From NCBI GenBank assembly GCA_963576565.1, contig OY755046.1, positions 49,842,786 through 49,906,785 on the forward strand: 64,000 nt of DNA. Direction: 5' to 3'. The notes beneath the pieces were generated by a model that searched no databases, was not told where the DNA came from, and saw only the letters and a list, made by a program, of their open reading frames with translations. Both the position numbers and the translations under genes were made by a program. This document shows, one piece after another, positions 1-10,388 of the stretch; position 1 is the stretch's first letter, and every line of letters begins with the position of its first letter. Source of the DNA: Aspidapion aeneum (Eukaryota; Arthropoda; Insecta; Coleoptera; Brentidae).

Positions 1-826
1 GGGTTTGTCTTTTAGGTTTTGCATATACAGCTGGACTAAAACAGTAGATAACTTTTAAAGACTTTTGTTTCTCGAAGTATTCTCCACGAAAATAAATACA
101 TCTTTGCATGCCCTCAAATCAGTTATCAAAGCTGTAATTCTACTCGTTTGTTGGTACTGTCAAAATTGCATTCTTGAAGGGGTCGACTGCTTCCTCTGGC
201 GACTGAAATCTTTGACCATGTAGTCGATTCGTGTATTTCGGAAAAGTATAGAAATCGTTAGAACAAGGTTTACTCTATAAAGGCTGGTCTAACAATGCGA
301 CGTGTTGTTGGGTTAAAAATTCAATGATTGTTTTGTGCTTTGAGCTAGCGAACTTACATTGTCTTGGTGGAGGATTATTTGTCGCTCGTGATTGGTTTTT
401 TAAGCTCAATGATTACTTTAGGCAAATAAACGGTAATGTACCAATCGGCAGTAATAGTCCTTTGATCTTCCAGAGGAATTGTTTACATGACCTGCTTTTG
501 AGACAAATGTCGCTACCATCCTTTTGGATACATTTTGAGAACGGATGACTTTTGTTGGCTTTTCTTCCTCTTGGAACCCCCAAACAGACGACTAGCGTTT
601 ATGCTCGGGTTCATATGAATAAATTCACGATTCATCACCACCTACAAAGCTGTACACGTTTTTCGAGTTTTCTGCCTCAAAGCGATCTGAAGTTTTTGGA
701 CACCAATTTACTAGCTTCTTTTGGTTCTTTGGTTAAAGATGCGGTATCCAATCTCGCAATATGTCACTTGTCGATCTTCCGTGATGAGCATGCGCATTGA
801 TGTTTTCCTGGGTTACATCCGTTTTT
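1..826 (-). pseudogene. Mariner-like transposon remnant, runs off the left edge
   Basis: The sequence is a diverged copy of the mariner element at 46176-47231 in the same orientation. The first ~35 bases match that copy's left terminal repeat, and 324-826 follows its transposase region almost without gaps. The coding strand is minus; plus-strand frames here are antisense. Homology stops near 826, so the N-terminal coding part and the other terminal repeat are missing. Stops and frame changes are frequent. Mariner transposases are nuclear DDD/D recombinases that cut and paste at TA sites; this copy cannot encode one. The class is secure through the better copy; the right boundary is approximate. 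Confidence 0.75.
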
Positions 827-926
827 GAAAACAAAAGATATAGACTGACTAGAAAATAATGGAAATGTCAGCCTTCGACAGTATTGTAATTCAAAGAAGG
901 ATCGGGCTTCTTAATTTGAGGGAGCT
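824..926. repeat. Dispersed repeat fragment shared with 23960-24060
   Basis: About 100 bases match the reverse complement of 23960-24060, with shared blocks such as GACAAGAAAATAATGG (here GACTAG...) and AAGAAGGATCGGGCTT. It abuts the break of the mariner copy, so it may mark an insertion or a recombination junction. At 23960 the same sequence forms one arm of an inverted repeat; only one arm is present here. Confidence 0.6.
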
Positions 927-3456
927 GTGCAAGTATTATTGGTTATGATATTTTTTTGTCAGAATTATTATATATGCAATGCAGCGGCATAAGACATAAT
1001 AAACAATTTGACAAGAAATATTAGGGACTTATTGCGATAAAGCCATGCAGTAAAGATTTGCTAGAGATATTCAGGAAATTTTAATAATTCTTAGTATTAT
1101 TAAGTTTATAGAATTGGACAGGGAAATATATTTAGTTCTTAGTTTAGACTTCCTTCCTATTGAATCAATGCCAAGTATTTCAACAAGTCAGTTTGAACAT
1201 TATAGTAAAGAAGTCATTTTAAAAAAATCATACATCAACTGGCAAGGCTGCATTTTTATCCATTATGCGACAAAGACCCATCCAAACAGAAATAAAACCA
1301 AGTATATTTTGACGTCAAGAAAATCGAATAACTGACACACGGTAATAGATAAAACTACGAATTTCAAAATGTATCATATATATTTTTACGTATTTGTTTA
1401 TCTGTAAATAAAAGTTACATACGAGAAAAAGTTAAAATATTAATTTCCAAAGAGGGGGCAACACAAAATACTAGGGTACAAACCCGAGCTGCAGGATTTA
1501 AGAAGCTTAATAAAATCACAGGTCACGTTTTGGTTGCCAAAATATTATAATTATATTTTAAAAAAATATATGTTTCCATAGAATCAACAGGAAAGTTTTA
1601 TACTAAGTATTTAAATGTTAGAAAGGTAACTACAAATTTAAAATAAATTTGAAATTATAGAATTGATTAAAAACTATAACATTACAAGACCATAAATGCT
1701 CAAAGAAAAAGGTGGTATTATCAAAAACACGGACTGGATAACAGTCCAATAAGATATTTACAGACTGAGAGTTATACACCACGAGATAAAAAAGAGAACT
1801 AGGGAACGATTACTCATAATTATTGTCAAGAAAGATTTAAGGATCATAAAAGTAAGAAAGCAAAAGTAGAGTTTCCGGAGATGAACAGGGATGCAACAGG
1901 ACAAGGAAAAAGTGCGCTAAAGTTATTTTTATTTATTTATTAAAGAAAATTTTTATGAAATTAATTATCGACTTTGAAATCTGACACATGAAATAACCAC
2001 ATAGCTAACCCAACCTTGGCAAACGACACATGCATTTTGAAAGTAGAAGGAACCAATAAGGAATCTACAAAAAGACAAACCACAAAATGCCATTACTGAA
2101 ATCCACACTACACGAAAAGATGGTAAATTACAATAATCAAAATAAAATCAGTTCCTATTAAATTCAAAAGAAATAAGCATTTCAAGTCATACTATAATCA
2201 GGCTAAATAATCCGCATGACGCCTGATACAGTAGCGCACCCAGAAATATGTCATGGTGGGGGCTGCGGTCTGTGGGGGGGTGGGGGCTGACGCCTCATTA
2301 TGTCGAATTTTATGCTTGTTCATCTTTTTATTCATGAAATATGTGCAAAATATCTAAATAAATCTTGGGCTTGCCGAGCCCCGCCACCACCTGGGTGCTG
2401 CAATGCTTGATACAAAATTATGCTGAAAAATGCGCTGAAATATACACCGTACAAAAAAACTTTTACCATTATTTTGCCCACAAACGCGCAATGTCTAACG
2501 TCGTAGCCAAAACTTGTTTCTAATTTTAACAACAAACACTATTCTATTCTATTCTGAACTATTCTTATTTTGAACCTAGATCGATAATGTTGACATGAAA
2601 ACATTATGTAGGTTATGTTCATTACAACATTGGTTCAAGGTTTGGTTGTCGTCTCACTAAATTGACCACGGTCATCTGAAAGTGATCTGTGAAAAACTAT
2701 CAAAACTAACTAACGTTAGCTGAACAAAATGATTACTAGGTTATTATGCCGAAGTTTCCATATGGTTTAATAAAATGGAAGATTTTCCTATTATAGTTAA
2801 ACGATGCGTTTTAGGTCGAACTTATTTGTTAAAAATAATAATTTTCAACCCGTAAATGAACCAAAAACGGCCCTGCCTTGAAGGAATTAAGTCATGTAAA
2901 AAATAAGTAACTCTAAATTACGTAGTAAACCAAAAAAGTTCTTAACTTTTATAAAAATTTTAAGGACAAGATTAACACTGTTTTACAAGCTATGTTGTCT
3001 TAAAAATACCCATATCAATCGAGAACCTCAAAGTAGAATACTAAGTCAGGCTTAGCACAAATAGTCTCCTCATTATGCCTTTATTGCTAAAATGAGTTTG
3101 AACACTTACAATGAAGGAAAAAATAAGAAATTATTTCCTAAAAGAATTGTTTAAAATTTCTTGTCTATAAATAACGATTTCTGGGTTATTTGTTCCACTT
3201 TATAAAATATTCTAAAAACTTTTAACTTCGAAGTAATTTTTTTTTAAGTAGAAGTTTTGACATATGGTTGGAAATTTTGAGGTTTTAGCTGGTCAATATG
3301 CCCTAAAATGTTACTTAAGTAGTTGATTGGAACATATCTAATAGTTAAAAATAAAACAAAATTGCTAATTAGTTTACTGTGACTAGAGTATATCTAAAGT
3401 AGTAACACTTAATGTTTTAATTTATAAAAATGCTTGAATTTAATCTAGCAGAGTCT
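927..3456. other. No recognisable gene; AT-rich unique-looking DNA
   Basis: I see no coding similarity. The longest frames are 60-75 codons, have biased AT-rich composition and resemble no family. Minor landmarks are a TGACGTCA palindrome at 1310-1317, a short TATTC run near 2535-2555 and the G-rich tract listed separately. Confidence 0.6.
2225..2295 (+). repeat. G-rich tract next to a transposon-end-like motif
   Basis: GTAGCGCACCCAG at 2231-2243 resembles the CAGTGGCGCACCCAG type of terminus common in insect repeats. It is followed by runs of five, seven and five G (about 2256-2288). The G runs could form a quadruplex on the plus strand. No matching opposite end is visible nearby, so this is probably a truncated repeat. 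Confidence 0.35.
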
Positions 3457-3464
3457 TTATACTG

Positions 3465-3668
3465 TTGACTTACACCACGTACGAGACCTCCATACCAAGG
3501 AATTACAACTTTCGCCCCTCGACAGGGGCGTGTGGAGGAGGGCGCGATGCGAGAGTGCTGCAACAAAACTACAACAGTTTTCAATTAAGTTACAACTACT
3601 TTGCAGAGTGGGGAAATTTATCACAATCGTATCCTGCACTCCGCTGCGCTCCTGGACCACTTTTCTGA
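3465..3668. other. GC-richer island with overlapping short frames, unassigned
   Basis: The stretch is clearly richer in G and C than its surroundings. It has open frames of 67 codons on both strands, a classic sign of GC-rich non-coding sequence. GCCCCT and AGGGGC around CGAC form a small perfect hairpin near 3513-3528. No protein family is recognisable in either frame; it may be a piece of a repeat that is not otherwise present here. Confidence 0.3.
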
Positions 3669-4474
3669 CGCTGACCGATTTGTTACGCTAAAAGGCTAAG
3701 AGTCATTAGGGACCTTTACTTTTTCACCTAACTTCGTAGCCTATATTTAGAAAAACACTGAATGAAGCTGGAGAAAAATTAAGATTAATAGTATTGTAGT
3801 TAGCACCGGCCTCTAACCCCTGTGTATAATTTCTACATTTATATCTGTAACCATAAGTGAGATTACATGGGCAGTGTAACTTTCCAACAGTTGAGAGTAC
3901 TTGTTAGTTATAGTGTTTTGGTTAGCCAATGAGAACAAATCCCTAGCCATTATCGTCATAAGGGACAAAAAAAGCATCCAAGATCTTAAACGAAAATGAT
4001 ATAACAGTCCAATTTTAAAAACTGAGTTATTATTCACCAACCGAATATCAAAAACGTCTTTCATCAACAAGACATGGGCAAAAATGTCGGCGGTCAAAAA
4101 TAAATTGGTAATGATCGAAAAAAACAGAATCAAGGTTTTCTATAACATAAAGTCATTTTACAAAACCGGACAGATACAGAAAGGATCCTAACCTTTATTC
4201 TGCGCGGGCGCACCAACGCTCTGCCATGCTCTTAATAGTAGTTCGGTAATTTGCGAATAGATGGCGAGACGCTATTTTTCAAGCAATGGAGATTAAGACC
4301 ACTAAATTTTCAGCGCGATCTATTCGTGAACAACTAAAGTAAAGAAATTTCCCGTATGTGATCTCACTTTCAGAAGACTATGTACATTTCTATCATAAGC
4401 AGTATTAATGTAACAAAAAAAATCCTATGTGGTCTTAATTTAGGATTTTTTAAAATTCAAATACATTTAAAATA
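3669..4474. other. No gene seen; short inverted repeat 4292-4439
   Basis: No coding similarity is visible. ATTAAGACCAC at 4292-4302 recurs inverted at 4429-4439, which could be the ends of a ~150-bp MITE. Without clear target duplications this remains a suggestion. Confidence 0.35.
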
Positions 4475-5205
4475 CTCTGCCAATATATGGGCCCCTAAGC
4501 TCACACTAGGTAGGTACTGTAGTTATAGTGTACGTGTGAGCTAATATAACTAAAAACTGAAATATATTTTATTCAACTCCAGATTAAATTACCTTTTGTT
4601 TGATACCACACAAGCCATGTTTTGACTTAAACTCAAATTTTTGAAATCTACTCCCACCCTTAAAAAAAACAAAAACTAAAATGTATTTTGTTAAATTCCG
4701 GACTCAATTACCTTTCGTTTGATATCACACACGCCATATTTTCACTTTTTCTCTTATTTTTAAAATATACCCCCATCCTTTTTTTTTAAATAAATTAAAA
4801 TGTATTTTGTTTAACTGCAGACTCAATTACCTTTCGTTTGATATCACACTCGCCATATTTTCACATAAACTCAAATTTTTGAAATCTACCCCCACCCTTT
4901 TATGTGGTTTGTGTTCTTTGGATTTTGTTCATTTTTAAATGGGACCATCTCGACCCAAGACCCAGCCCAGGTACCCAATTTCATTAAAATCCGCCCAGCG
5001 GTTTTTGAGTTATGCGCTTTGGTCGTTACAGACAGACAGACAGACAGACATACAGACAGACAGACGGCGCAACAAAATAGTTTCAAAATCATCTGAAACG
5101 CAAAGATATATAAAAATTTTTGAAATCGGAGCAACTTTTTTTTTCTCGAAAAAATTAGGATCACCATAGCTCACACTACTATAGTATAGTATATGTGTGA
5201 GCTAA
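4475..5205 (+). mobile_element. Hairpin-ended non-autonomous element, copy 1
   Basis: The element starts CTCTGCC and ends GAGCTAA, boundaries set by comparison with copies at 33254-33991 and 59134-59875. Near each end is a hairpin with identical arms AGCTCACAC/GTGTGAGCT (4498-4542 and 5168-5203) around different loops. Internally there are three tandem units of ~123 bases (4550-4900), each holding ACCTTTCGTTTGATA and a C-rich CCCCCACCC block. A conserved segment, TTTTTGAGTTATGCGC, follows and leads into a CAGA microsatellite (5033-5064). There is no coding capacity; two frames through the microsatellite translate as QTDRQT repeats and are artefacts. The layout (palindromes near the ends, tandem core, microsatellite) recalls Helentron-associated DINE/HINE or bivalve pearl elements. 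No transposase or Rep/helicase is present to prove it. Confidence 0.8.
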
Positions 5206-5590
5206 AAAAATTTAGTGGTACCTAGGGCGGTTGTAAATGTTAAACAATTAAATATTTAATCACTATGTCAATGATTATTGTTCATCTTCCTCGTCTTTTC
5301 TGTGTCTATTTCTCGACTAAAGCTAGCAGAGCAGAATATATTTTTTAAATAAAAATGTTACCAAGGTTGGTACTAACGCTTTAAATATAGAGTAATTAAA
5401 TCTGAAAACCGTATAAAATATTTTTTTCACATCTCTGTCTTATTTTTAAAATTTAGTTCTCTGCTAAATCCAGCAGAGCAAAATATGTTTTTTAAATGGT
5501 ATCTTGGGCAGTGCTAACATTGTAAATGTTAAGCAATTAAATATTTTATCACTAAGTTAACGTTTCTTTCTCGTCTTTTCTGTGACAGTT
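5206..5590. repeat. Degenerate local tandem duplication
   Basis: Two blocks recur in direct orientation. GTAAATGTTAA-CAATTAAATATTT...CTTTTCTGTG occurs at about 5230-5303 and again at 5521-5583. CTAGCAGAGCAGAATAT...TTTTTTAAAT occurs at about 5322-5350 and 5470-5497. The offsets (~147 and ~282) suggest an old array with a unit near 140-147 bases. No gene is present. Confidence 0.5.
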
Positions 5591-5591
5591 T

Positions 5592-5760
5592 CCAGGAGCG
5601 GATCTAGGAACTTTATTTGGGAGGGAAAATACCATAATAAATATTGCATAAAACTATTTTGCATAGTGACCAGGAGGTGTATTCTGTGTTTCAAAACTAA
5701 GTAAAGTTTCAGATTTAGGGGGGGTTCCCCTTTTTCCCCTCCCGTAGATTCGCGCTTGAG
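5592..5760. mobile_element. Degenerate hAT-type MITE
   Basis: The left end AGGAGCGGATCTAGG and right end GTAGATTCGCGCTT form imperfect inverted repeats like the CAGTGGCGGATCTAGG termini of insect hAT MITEs. Between them lie a GGGAGGG block and a complementary-type C-rich block. No coding sequence and no clear 8-bp duplication are visible, so the call rests on the terminal motif. Confidence 0.4.
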
Positions 5761-6958
5761 AAATATTACCAGTTTTGGTAAAAATAATAAAAAACAACTA
5801 GAGGTCTTTCATTATTAAAAAAAGTAAAATTTATGATACCTACAGGGTCTCAATAACCACGTTGAGTTTATAGAATACGTCAAAACCTTTTAAGAGTCAA
5901 AACCGATGGAAAATGGAGTTGGTTAGCTTAAGAAATTGGCTTGACTTTTTTGGTTTTTCGCTTTTCACAAAGTCACAAATTAGACAAGACTTATTATGGT
6001 TTTAACCAAAAAACTAACATTAAAGAACTTTTTAAAAACATTAGTATTTTTAAAGTCAAACTAAAACCTGACCATTAATTTTATTTACATGCATTTATTT
6101 ACAGGATGTTACAGAAAAGTTTTATATTTAGAAGTTATTTAGCTTTGCTCTCTATCAACCCTGGATTTGAGGAGGAGGTGACGTGGTAATTAAGCCCCCT
6201 AGAAAAAAAATATTTGAACTTTTAGTAAATACAATTTCTGATTTTAGTAAATTAAGAAATTAACCTACAAACTTCTCATATTCAAAATTCACAATTTTAC
6301 TCCTCTTAAAACTTAATAAATGTTATCTCTATAAAACAAAAAAAAGCAATCAATTTTTTTTTCTTTTTGTGTTTGACCTTATGTTGGAAACGACAACAGG
6401 CTAACGAAATCTGGACGAAGAAGAAGACCTCTTTTTGTGCCTCCCCTATCTCTCATTCAATGGAACACATTATTTCCATAGTCCTCTACAGAGGACAACA
6501 TACAATTTTAGAGAAGTACAAAACTATTTTAAGGTTTTTATTATTTCTGACAGTACAAATATTTTTTCGTAAAAACAATGTAAAACATTCATATTTTATA
6601 GTAAATTTATTTTAATCCGGACCTAAGATTAATTCCAAATTGCTAGCCATTGTTAATTTCTCCGAGATCAAAGACCGCTAGCCGGCTTATTTATCTGTTT
6701 GTTGGGTAAAACCTGTGGTTGCGCTGCCAGTGAATCCCAGCAATTATTTGTGATTTGTGGCTCTGATATTGTAGTAAATCCAGATCCTTAAGCTTTCTAT
6801 TCTCTGCAAACTAATAATTGATCCGCTTTGAGCTGATATCGACAGTTGTTTGACCGTTTGCAGAGTATACCTCCTGTTTTAATTGTGGTATCTGTAGCAA
6901 ATTCTTTTTATTATAGGCTACACGGGCACAAAAATTCTCCCAGTCCGGCCCTCCTTAA
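5761..6958. other. No gene seen
   Basis: AT-rich sequence without recognisable coding similarity or repeat structure. The 82-codon frame at 6367-6615 resembles no family and has no supporting features. Confidence 0.5.
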
Positions 6959-7225
6959 CAGGGTATTTGACAAATTTTAGAAAAGAGTTTAGAATGATAC
7001 CTAGAACCCTAATTTGCTTGCAAAATTGTTAAAATAGTATATCTTATCATGGAACACATTTAAAATTAAGTTTTCTAATTCCCGATTTGAATTTGCCGCT
7101 AAAACGCTCATTTCTAGCATGGCGTTGCAATAACGTCACAGCGCAGTAAACTCGCGGACAGATACACGGCACTTAAGTGTTTATTTGTTTTTGGTCTGTG
7201 TTTTTACTGTTTTTTATGTAAAAAA

Positions 7226-7400
7226 ATGTCCTATAAGTGGTGTGTAGTGCCTGAGTGTTCGAATACTAGCATAAAAACACCTAAAAAACTATTTATTCAT
7301 GTGCCTAAAGCAGTAAAATAACGGAAAAAAGTGGTTAAAACTTGTTCGAAGAGACCCAAGGGCCTTATCTAATACTCTTCACTTTACATTTGTCAAGATC
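7226..7400 (+). pseudogene. THAP zinc-finger N-terminal exon, broken
   Basis: The ATG at 7226 opens a frame beginning MSYKWCVVPECSN, then TPKKLFIHVPK. The pattern C-x4-C near the start, then a proline and a hydrophobic FIHVPK block, is the start of a THAP (C2CH) DNA-binding domain. A stop (TAA, 7319-7321) ends the frame. Shifting by one base recovers KKWLKLVRRDP, the conserved W and basic segment of the domain, as far as a TGA near 7402. The final zinc-binding C..H segment is not intact. It would be a site-specific DNA-binding domain of a transposase or derived regulator. One premature stop or frameshift makes it a pseudogene unless the base calls are wrong. Confidence 0.65.
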
Positions 7401-7547
7401 TGAGTATAACTAAATTGTTTCTATTAATTTTTCTCACGTTGTCTATAATATATATAACTATTTCGTAAATGACAATGAAATTTTTCAGGTTATGTTTATT
7501 ACAAGGGGTTAACAACTATAATATCAGAAAGGTGTACAAATTTTTAG

Positions 7548-7722
7548 GCGGTTCTAGGCAGTTGTTAGGCAGGACTAGGGAGTACCTCTAAATGCAGGAT
7601 TAGGCATTGCATATGCAGGCTAAATGTAGGACTGAGCAGTGCATATGCAAGACTAGGCAGTGCATAGGCAGAACTGGGCAGGACTAGGCAGTACCTACGC
7701 AGGACTATGCAGTACTTCAAGT
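7548..7722 (+). repeat. Minisatellite of GCAGGACTAGGCAGT-like units
   Basis: About eight degenerate units of roughly 20-24 bases, built on GCAGGACTAGGCAGTGCATA, run head to tail. They lie between the two exon-like segments of the THAP element, probably inside its intron. Confidence 0.75.
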
Positions 7723-7932
7723 ATTGCTTGTCGTTGATTTTTATTTTTGTTTTTTTCAGATAATGAATCTATTGTAAGTGGCATATTAAACAAAAAAGCA
7801 AAACATATAACTTAACCTCAAAATCTAAATGAGTAAAAATAGGCGAAAAATATCGTAAAAAAACTTTCAGTTATATACAAAACAACTCATCTAATACTTA
7901 CATCAACATTTTAACGTTTCTAAATTTTGCAG

Positions 7933-8069
7933 AACAAAAATCACTGTTGTTGGCAAAGAAGCCTGCCACCATAAAGGAGTTCAGCATTGGCAAGTTGGAG
8001 CTATCAGCTTTGGAGAATTCGTTTTCCATTGAAAACGTTTTTACAAGCAAAACACAAAATAAAATCTAA
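7933..8069 (+). pseudogene. Candidate terminal exon of the THAP gene
   Basis: A strong acceptor (TTTCTAAATTTTGCAG) precedes an open frame of 45 codons. It begins QKSLLLAKKPATIKEF and ends at TAA 8067-8069. Upstream, another pyrimidine-rich acceptor at 7745-7759 and a GTAAGT donor at 7774 bracket a 14-base micro-exon-like segment. This spacing and the lysine-rich tail fit the C-terminal end of small THAP proteins, but the link to the 7226 exon is inferred. With the upstream exon broken, I treat it as a relic. Confidence 0.35.
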
Positions 8070-8368
8070 TTTAGGACGATAATTCGCACTTTAAACCAAA
8101 GCAAACAGTACCTTCTATAAGAAATTAACACAGAAAATAGGTTCGTTCGAGGCGTTTACTGTTTTGTGACGTCACTCACAGCTGATTGGTAGACCACCTG
8201 TTTTGAATCACGTGGCTAATTGTTTTAATTCAATGAATTTATTTAAGTAAAAGGACTATGAATTTGAGAAAAAATTAAACAAAAAAGTTTGTTTTTCGCA
8301 TTCCCAAGACCTAAAGAGATATCTAAAAATAAATATATATTTATTTTTTACTACTGTCAAACACCCTA

Positions 8369-8794
8369 TTATTTAAATTAAATTCGATTAAGTGGTTGCT
8401 AGAATTTAAAACACGAGTTTTAAACTTTGATGGCATTATAGATCGCATAAAAAAATCGTTTAAAACAAACATTAGAATTTTTCTGTATCATCCATCAATA
8501 ACTTGTCCAATCATCCCATATAAAGAGTCTCATATAAGTCTGTAGAGATGGATTGCTTTTCTTGTTATTAAATATAGTCGAATTTATAATAACTTATTAA
8601 ATAAATATATTACAGTAAAATAATAAGTTAGGAATAATACAGCGTTGCCAAGATGAAATCTAGGGATGGATTATTCACAAGCCAAAAGAAAAATGATCCC
8701 GTAGTGAGTGGGGGTCAAATAAAAACGAATATCCAGTAAGAAATACCAGCTCGTAAAGTTTTTTTCAACCACGAAATTACCTGACCAAAACCAC
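8369..8794. other. No gene seen
   Basis: AT-rich sequence with no coding or repeat signal that I can name. Confidence 0.5.
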
Positions 8795-9045
8795 TCCAGG
8801 CTACCTATTATTCTCGTACTTGAACGATCTGATGGTTTCCATCACATGCTTTGGCCAATGGCAAGCTTTAAATTAGCTCTGAGCCGTCACGTGCTATGCA
8901 AAAAGACCTCTATTGCGCAAGCCTCTTCTACGACTCGACCGAGAAACTTTTAAAATTTTTAGTCATTTCGCAAAACACACGACTACTCAGAGTTTGCTAT
9001 TGCCCAAAGCGTGTGATGTGAAGTATGAGAATAGAACACCCGGGA
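8795..9045. mobile_element. MITE with long imperfect TIRs
   Basis: The left arm CTATTATTCTCGTACTTGA, followed by CATCACATGCTTTGGCCAAT, mirrors the right arm, which reads inverted as CTATTCTCATACTTCA and CATCACACGCTTTGGGCAAT. The arms span ~70 bases with one internal length difference. There is no coding capacity. Target duplication is unclear. Confidence 0.65.
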
Positions 9046-10148
9046 TTGTAAATTTTATTAAATTTAAGTAAATCAGCTTTTAATTAAAAACGGATTTTCT
9101 ATTTATAACTGCTAGTCTTGCCAAACAATCAAATAAAACTAACAAAATTAACAAAGCAAATAAGCGCAGTAAGTAATTTTCTGTTTTGAAATTGCGTATC
9201 TGTAAAAAAAAAAAAAAAAAAATATCTACATGCTTTTCTAAATATTTACAGTTAAAAAAATTAATTTTAGCCAAACCGGCTTGTGTTTAAAGTGAGAAAG
9301 AGAGAGGAATAAATAAAAAAAAAAACAATTTTAAATAAGGTTTTTAATTGTTTCAAAGAAAAATAAAATAGAGGCATTTTTTTATTTGAACTTGAAACGT
9401 TTGAAAATAGCATTAAATCAAAGAATAAATGACTTTGTATTATTATACCTACACCCACTGGTTTTTCTATAGTGGCAACCCCGGCTTATGATTGCGTCTT
9501 TTTTTTGTCATATTATTTTTTGCCTGCCTGTACTTCAACAAATGACTTTCTTACACCCTAATTAAAGGTTGATTTAATAAATCTGTACAATTCTTGTGTT
9601 CAAACTAACTTTATTACAAAAACAAAAACTTTGTTTTTTAATTAATTAGAATGATTCGCTCTAAGGAATCGACCTAAATAAAGCTGGCAATTGCAAAATA
9701 AAATAAAATAAAAGAAGGATATATAAATTGCACGAGCCATATCTTTAAAGGTCGCATGGAATTGCTAACAAAAGCTAGATACTTTACCACATTTTAAAAT
9801 AGCTTTACAACAGAATATGAATTTATATTAATTTTCTCTAAAAAAGAACAGTTTGTCACAATAAAAATGCCATTACCCGGTTATATAAAAAAATCCACTG
9901 CCGTAGTTTCCCAGTTTACTCATTCAACATTTGAATTTTTTTCCTCTCCACATTTTTGTCCCTATTATCATTCCCTTCTTTGTAGATATCCTTAAAATTA
10001 GGAAGAAACGAGAAATCTTCCTCCAATAGGGTGCGTGTACCCTATTGGGCTGTATCAAAACTAACAAAAAAAAAAACAGGTCTCGACTTTTAAATATGAA
10101 CACAAAAAAGAAAAAACAAGTTAAGCCAATAATTATATGACCCACATA
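9046..10148. other. No gene seen; low-complexity AT-rich DNA
   Basis: Includes poly-A (about 9203-9222) and several A- or T-rich runs. Minus-strand frames of 63-77 codons are phenylalanine-rich translations of T runs and are not credible genes. Confidence 0.55.
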
Positions 10149-10388
10149 GAGTGGCAACCGGCGAGCTTTGCCACATTGAGGGGTAGATGGCGCTGAAATA
10201 AATTCGTCTAGTACGCAAAATTCAGAGACAAATACTATGTTCTAATGGCATTTATATGATAGACATGAACCTCGGAATTCGCACATGCAACTAAATCGTA
10301 CTAGCAGTCCCTGAGTATTGCGTACTAGACGAATATATTTCAGCGCCATCTGCCCCTTAATGTTGCAAAAGCTCAAAGGTTGCCACTC
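10149..10388. mobile_element. 240-bp MITE with TA target site
   Basis: The two halves are inverted copies of each other over about 85 bases. GAGTGGCAACC, then AGATGGCGCTGAAATA and ATTCGTCTAGTACGCAA, recur inverted at the right end. TA dinucleotides flank both ends (10147-10148 and 10389-10390), consistent with a Tc1/mariner-type target duplication. The element is non-coding and would depend on a transposase elsewhere. A single similar end (TAGTGGCAACCCCGGC) lies near 9470. Confidence 0.8.

Larger units (their letters stand above)
6959..8368 (+). mobile_element. TIR element carrying THAP-type exons (decayed DNA transposon)
   Basis: The left end AGGGTATTTGACA and right end TGTCAAACACCCT form terminal inverted repeats. 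Inner sequence continues the symmetry imperfectly: ACGTCAC-AGCGCAGTAAAC near 7133-7151 mirrors GTTTACTGTTTTGTGACGT near 8156-8174. Between them lie a THAP-domain start (7226), a minisatellite, candidate splice sites and a C-terminal-like exon (7933-8069). THAP domains occur in P-superfamily and some Kolobok transposases and in host genes derived from them. I cannot find an unambiguous target duplication, so the superfamily is open. The coding part is broken. Confidence 0.55.

Noticed and set aside
324..800. Plus-strand frames of 74 and 82 codons
   Set aside because: They are antisense to the mariner transposase region; the homologous segment at 46.4-46.9 kb is coding on the minus strand.
4886..5169. 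Frames with QTDRQTDRQT or SVCLSVCLSV peptides, also at 33292 and 59690
   Set aside because: Translation of the CAGA microsatellite in the hairpin-ended element.
9465..9495. A second copy of the 10149-10388 MITE
   Set aside because: Only about 15 bases (TAGTGGCAACCCCGGC) resemble one end, with no partner.
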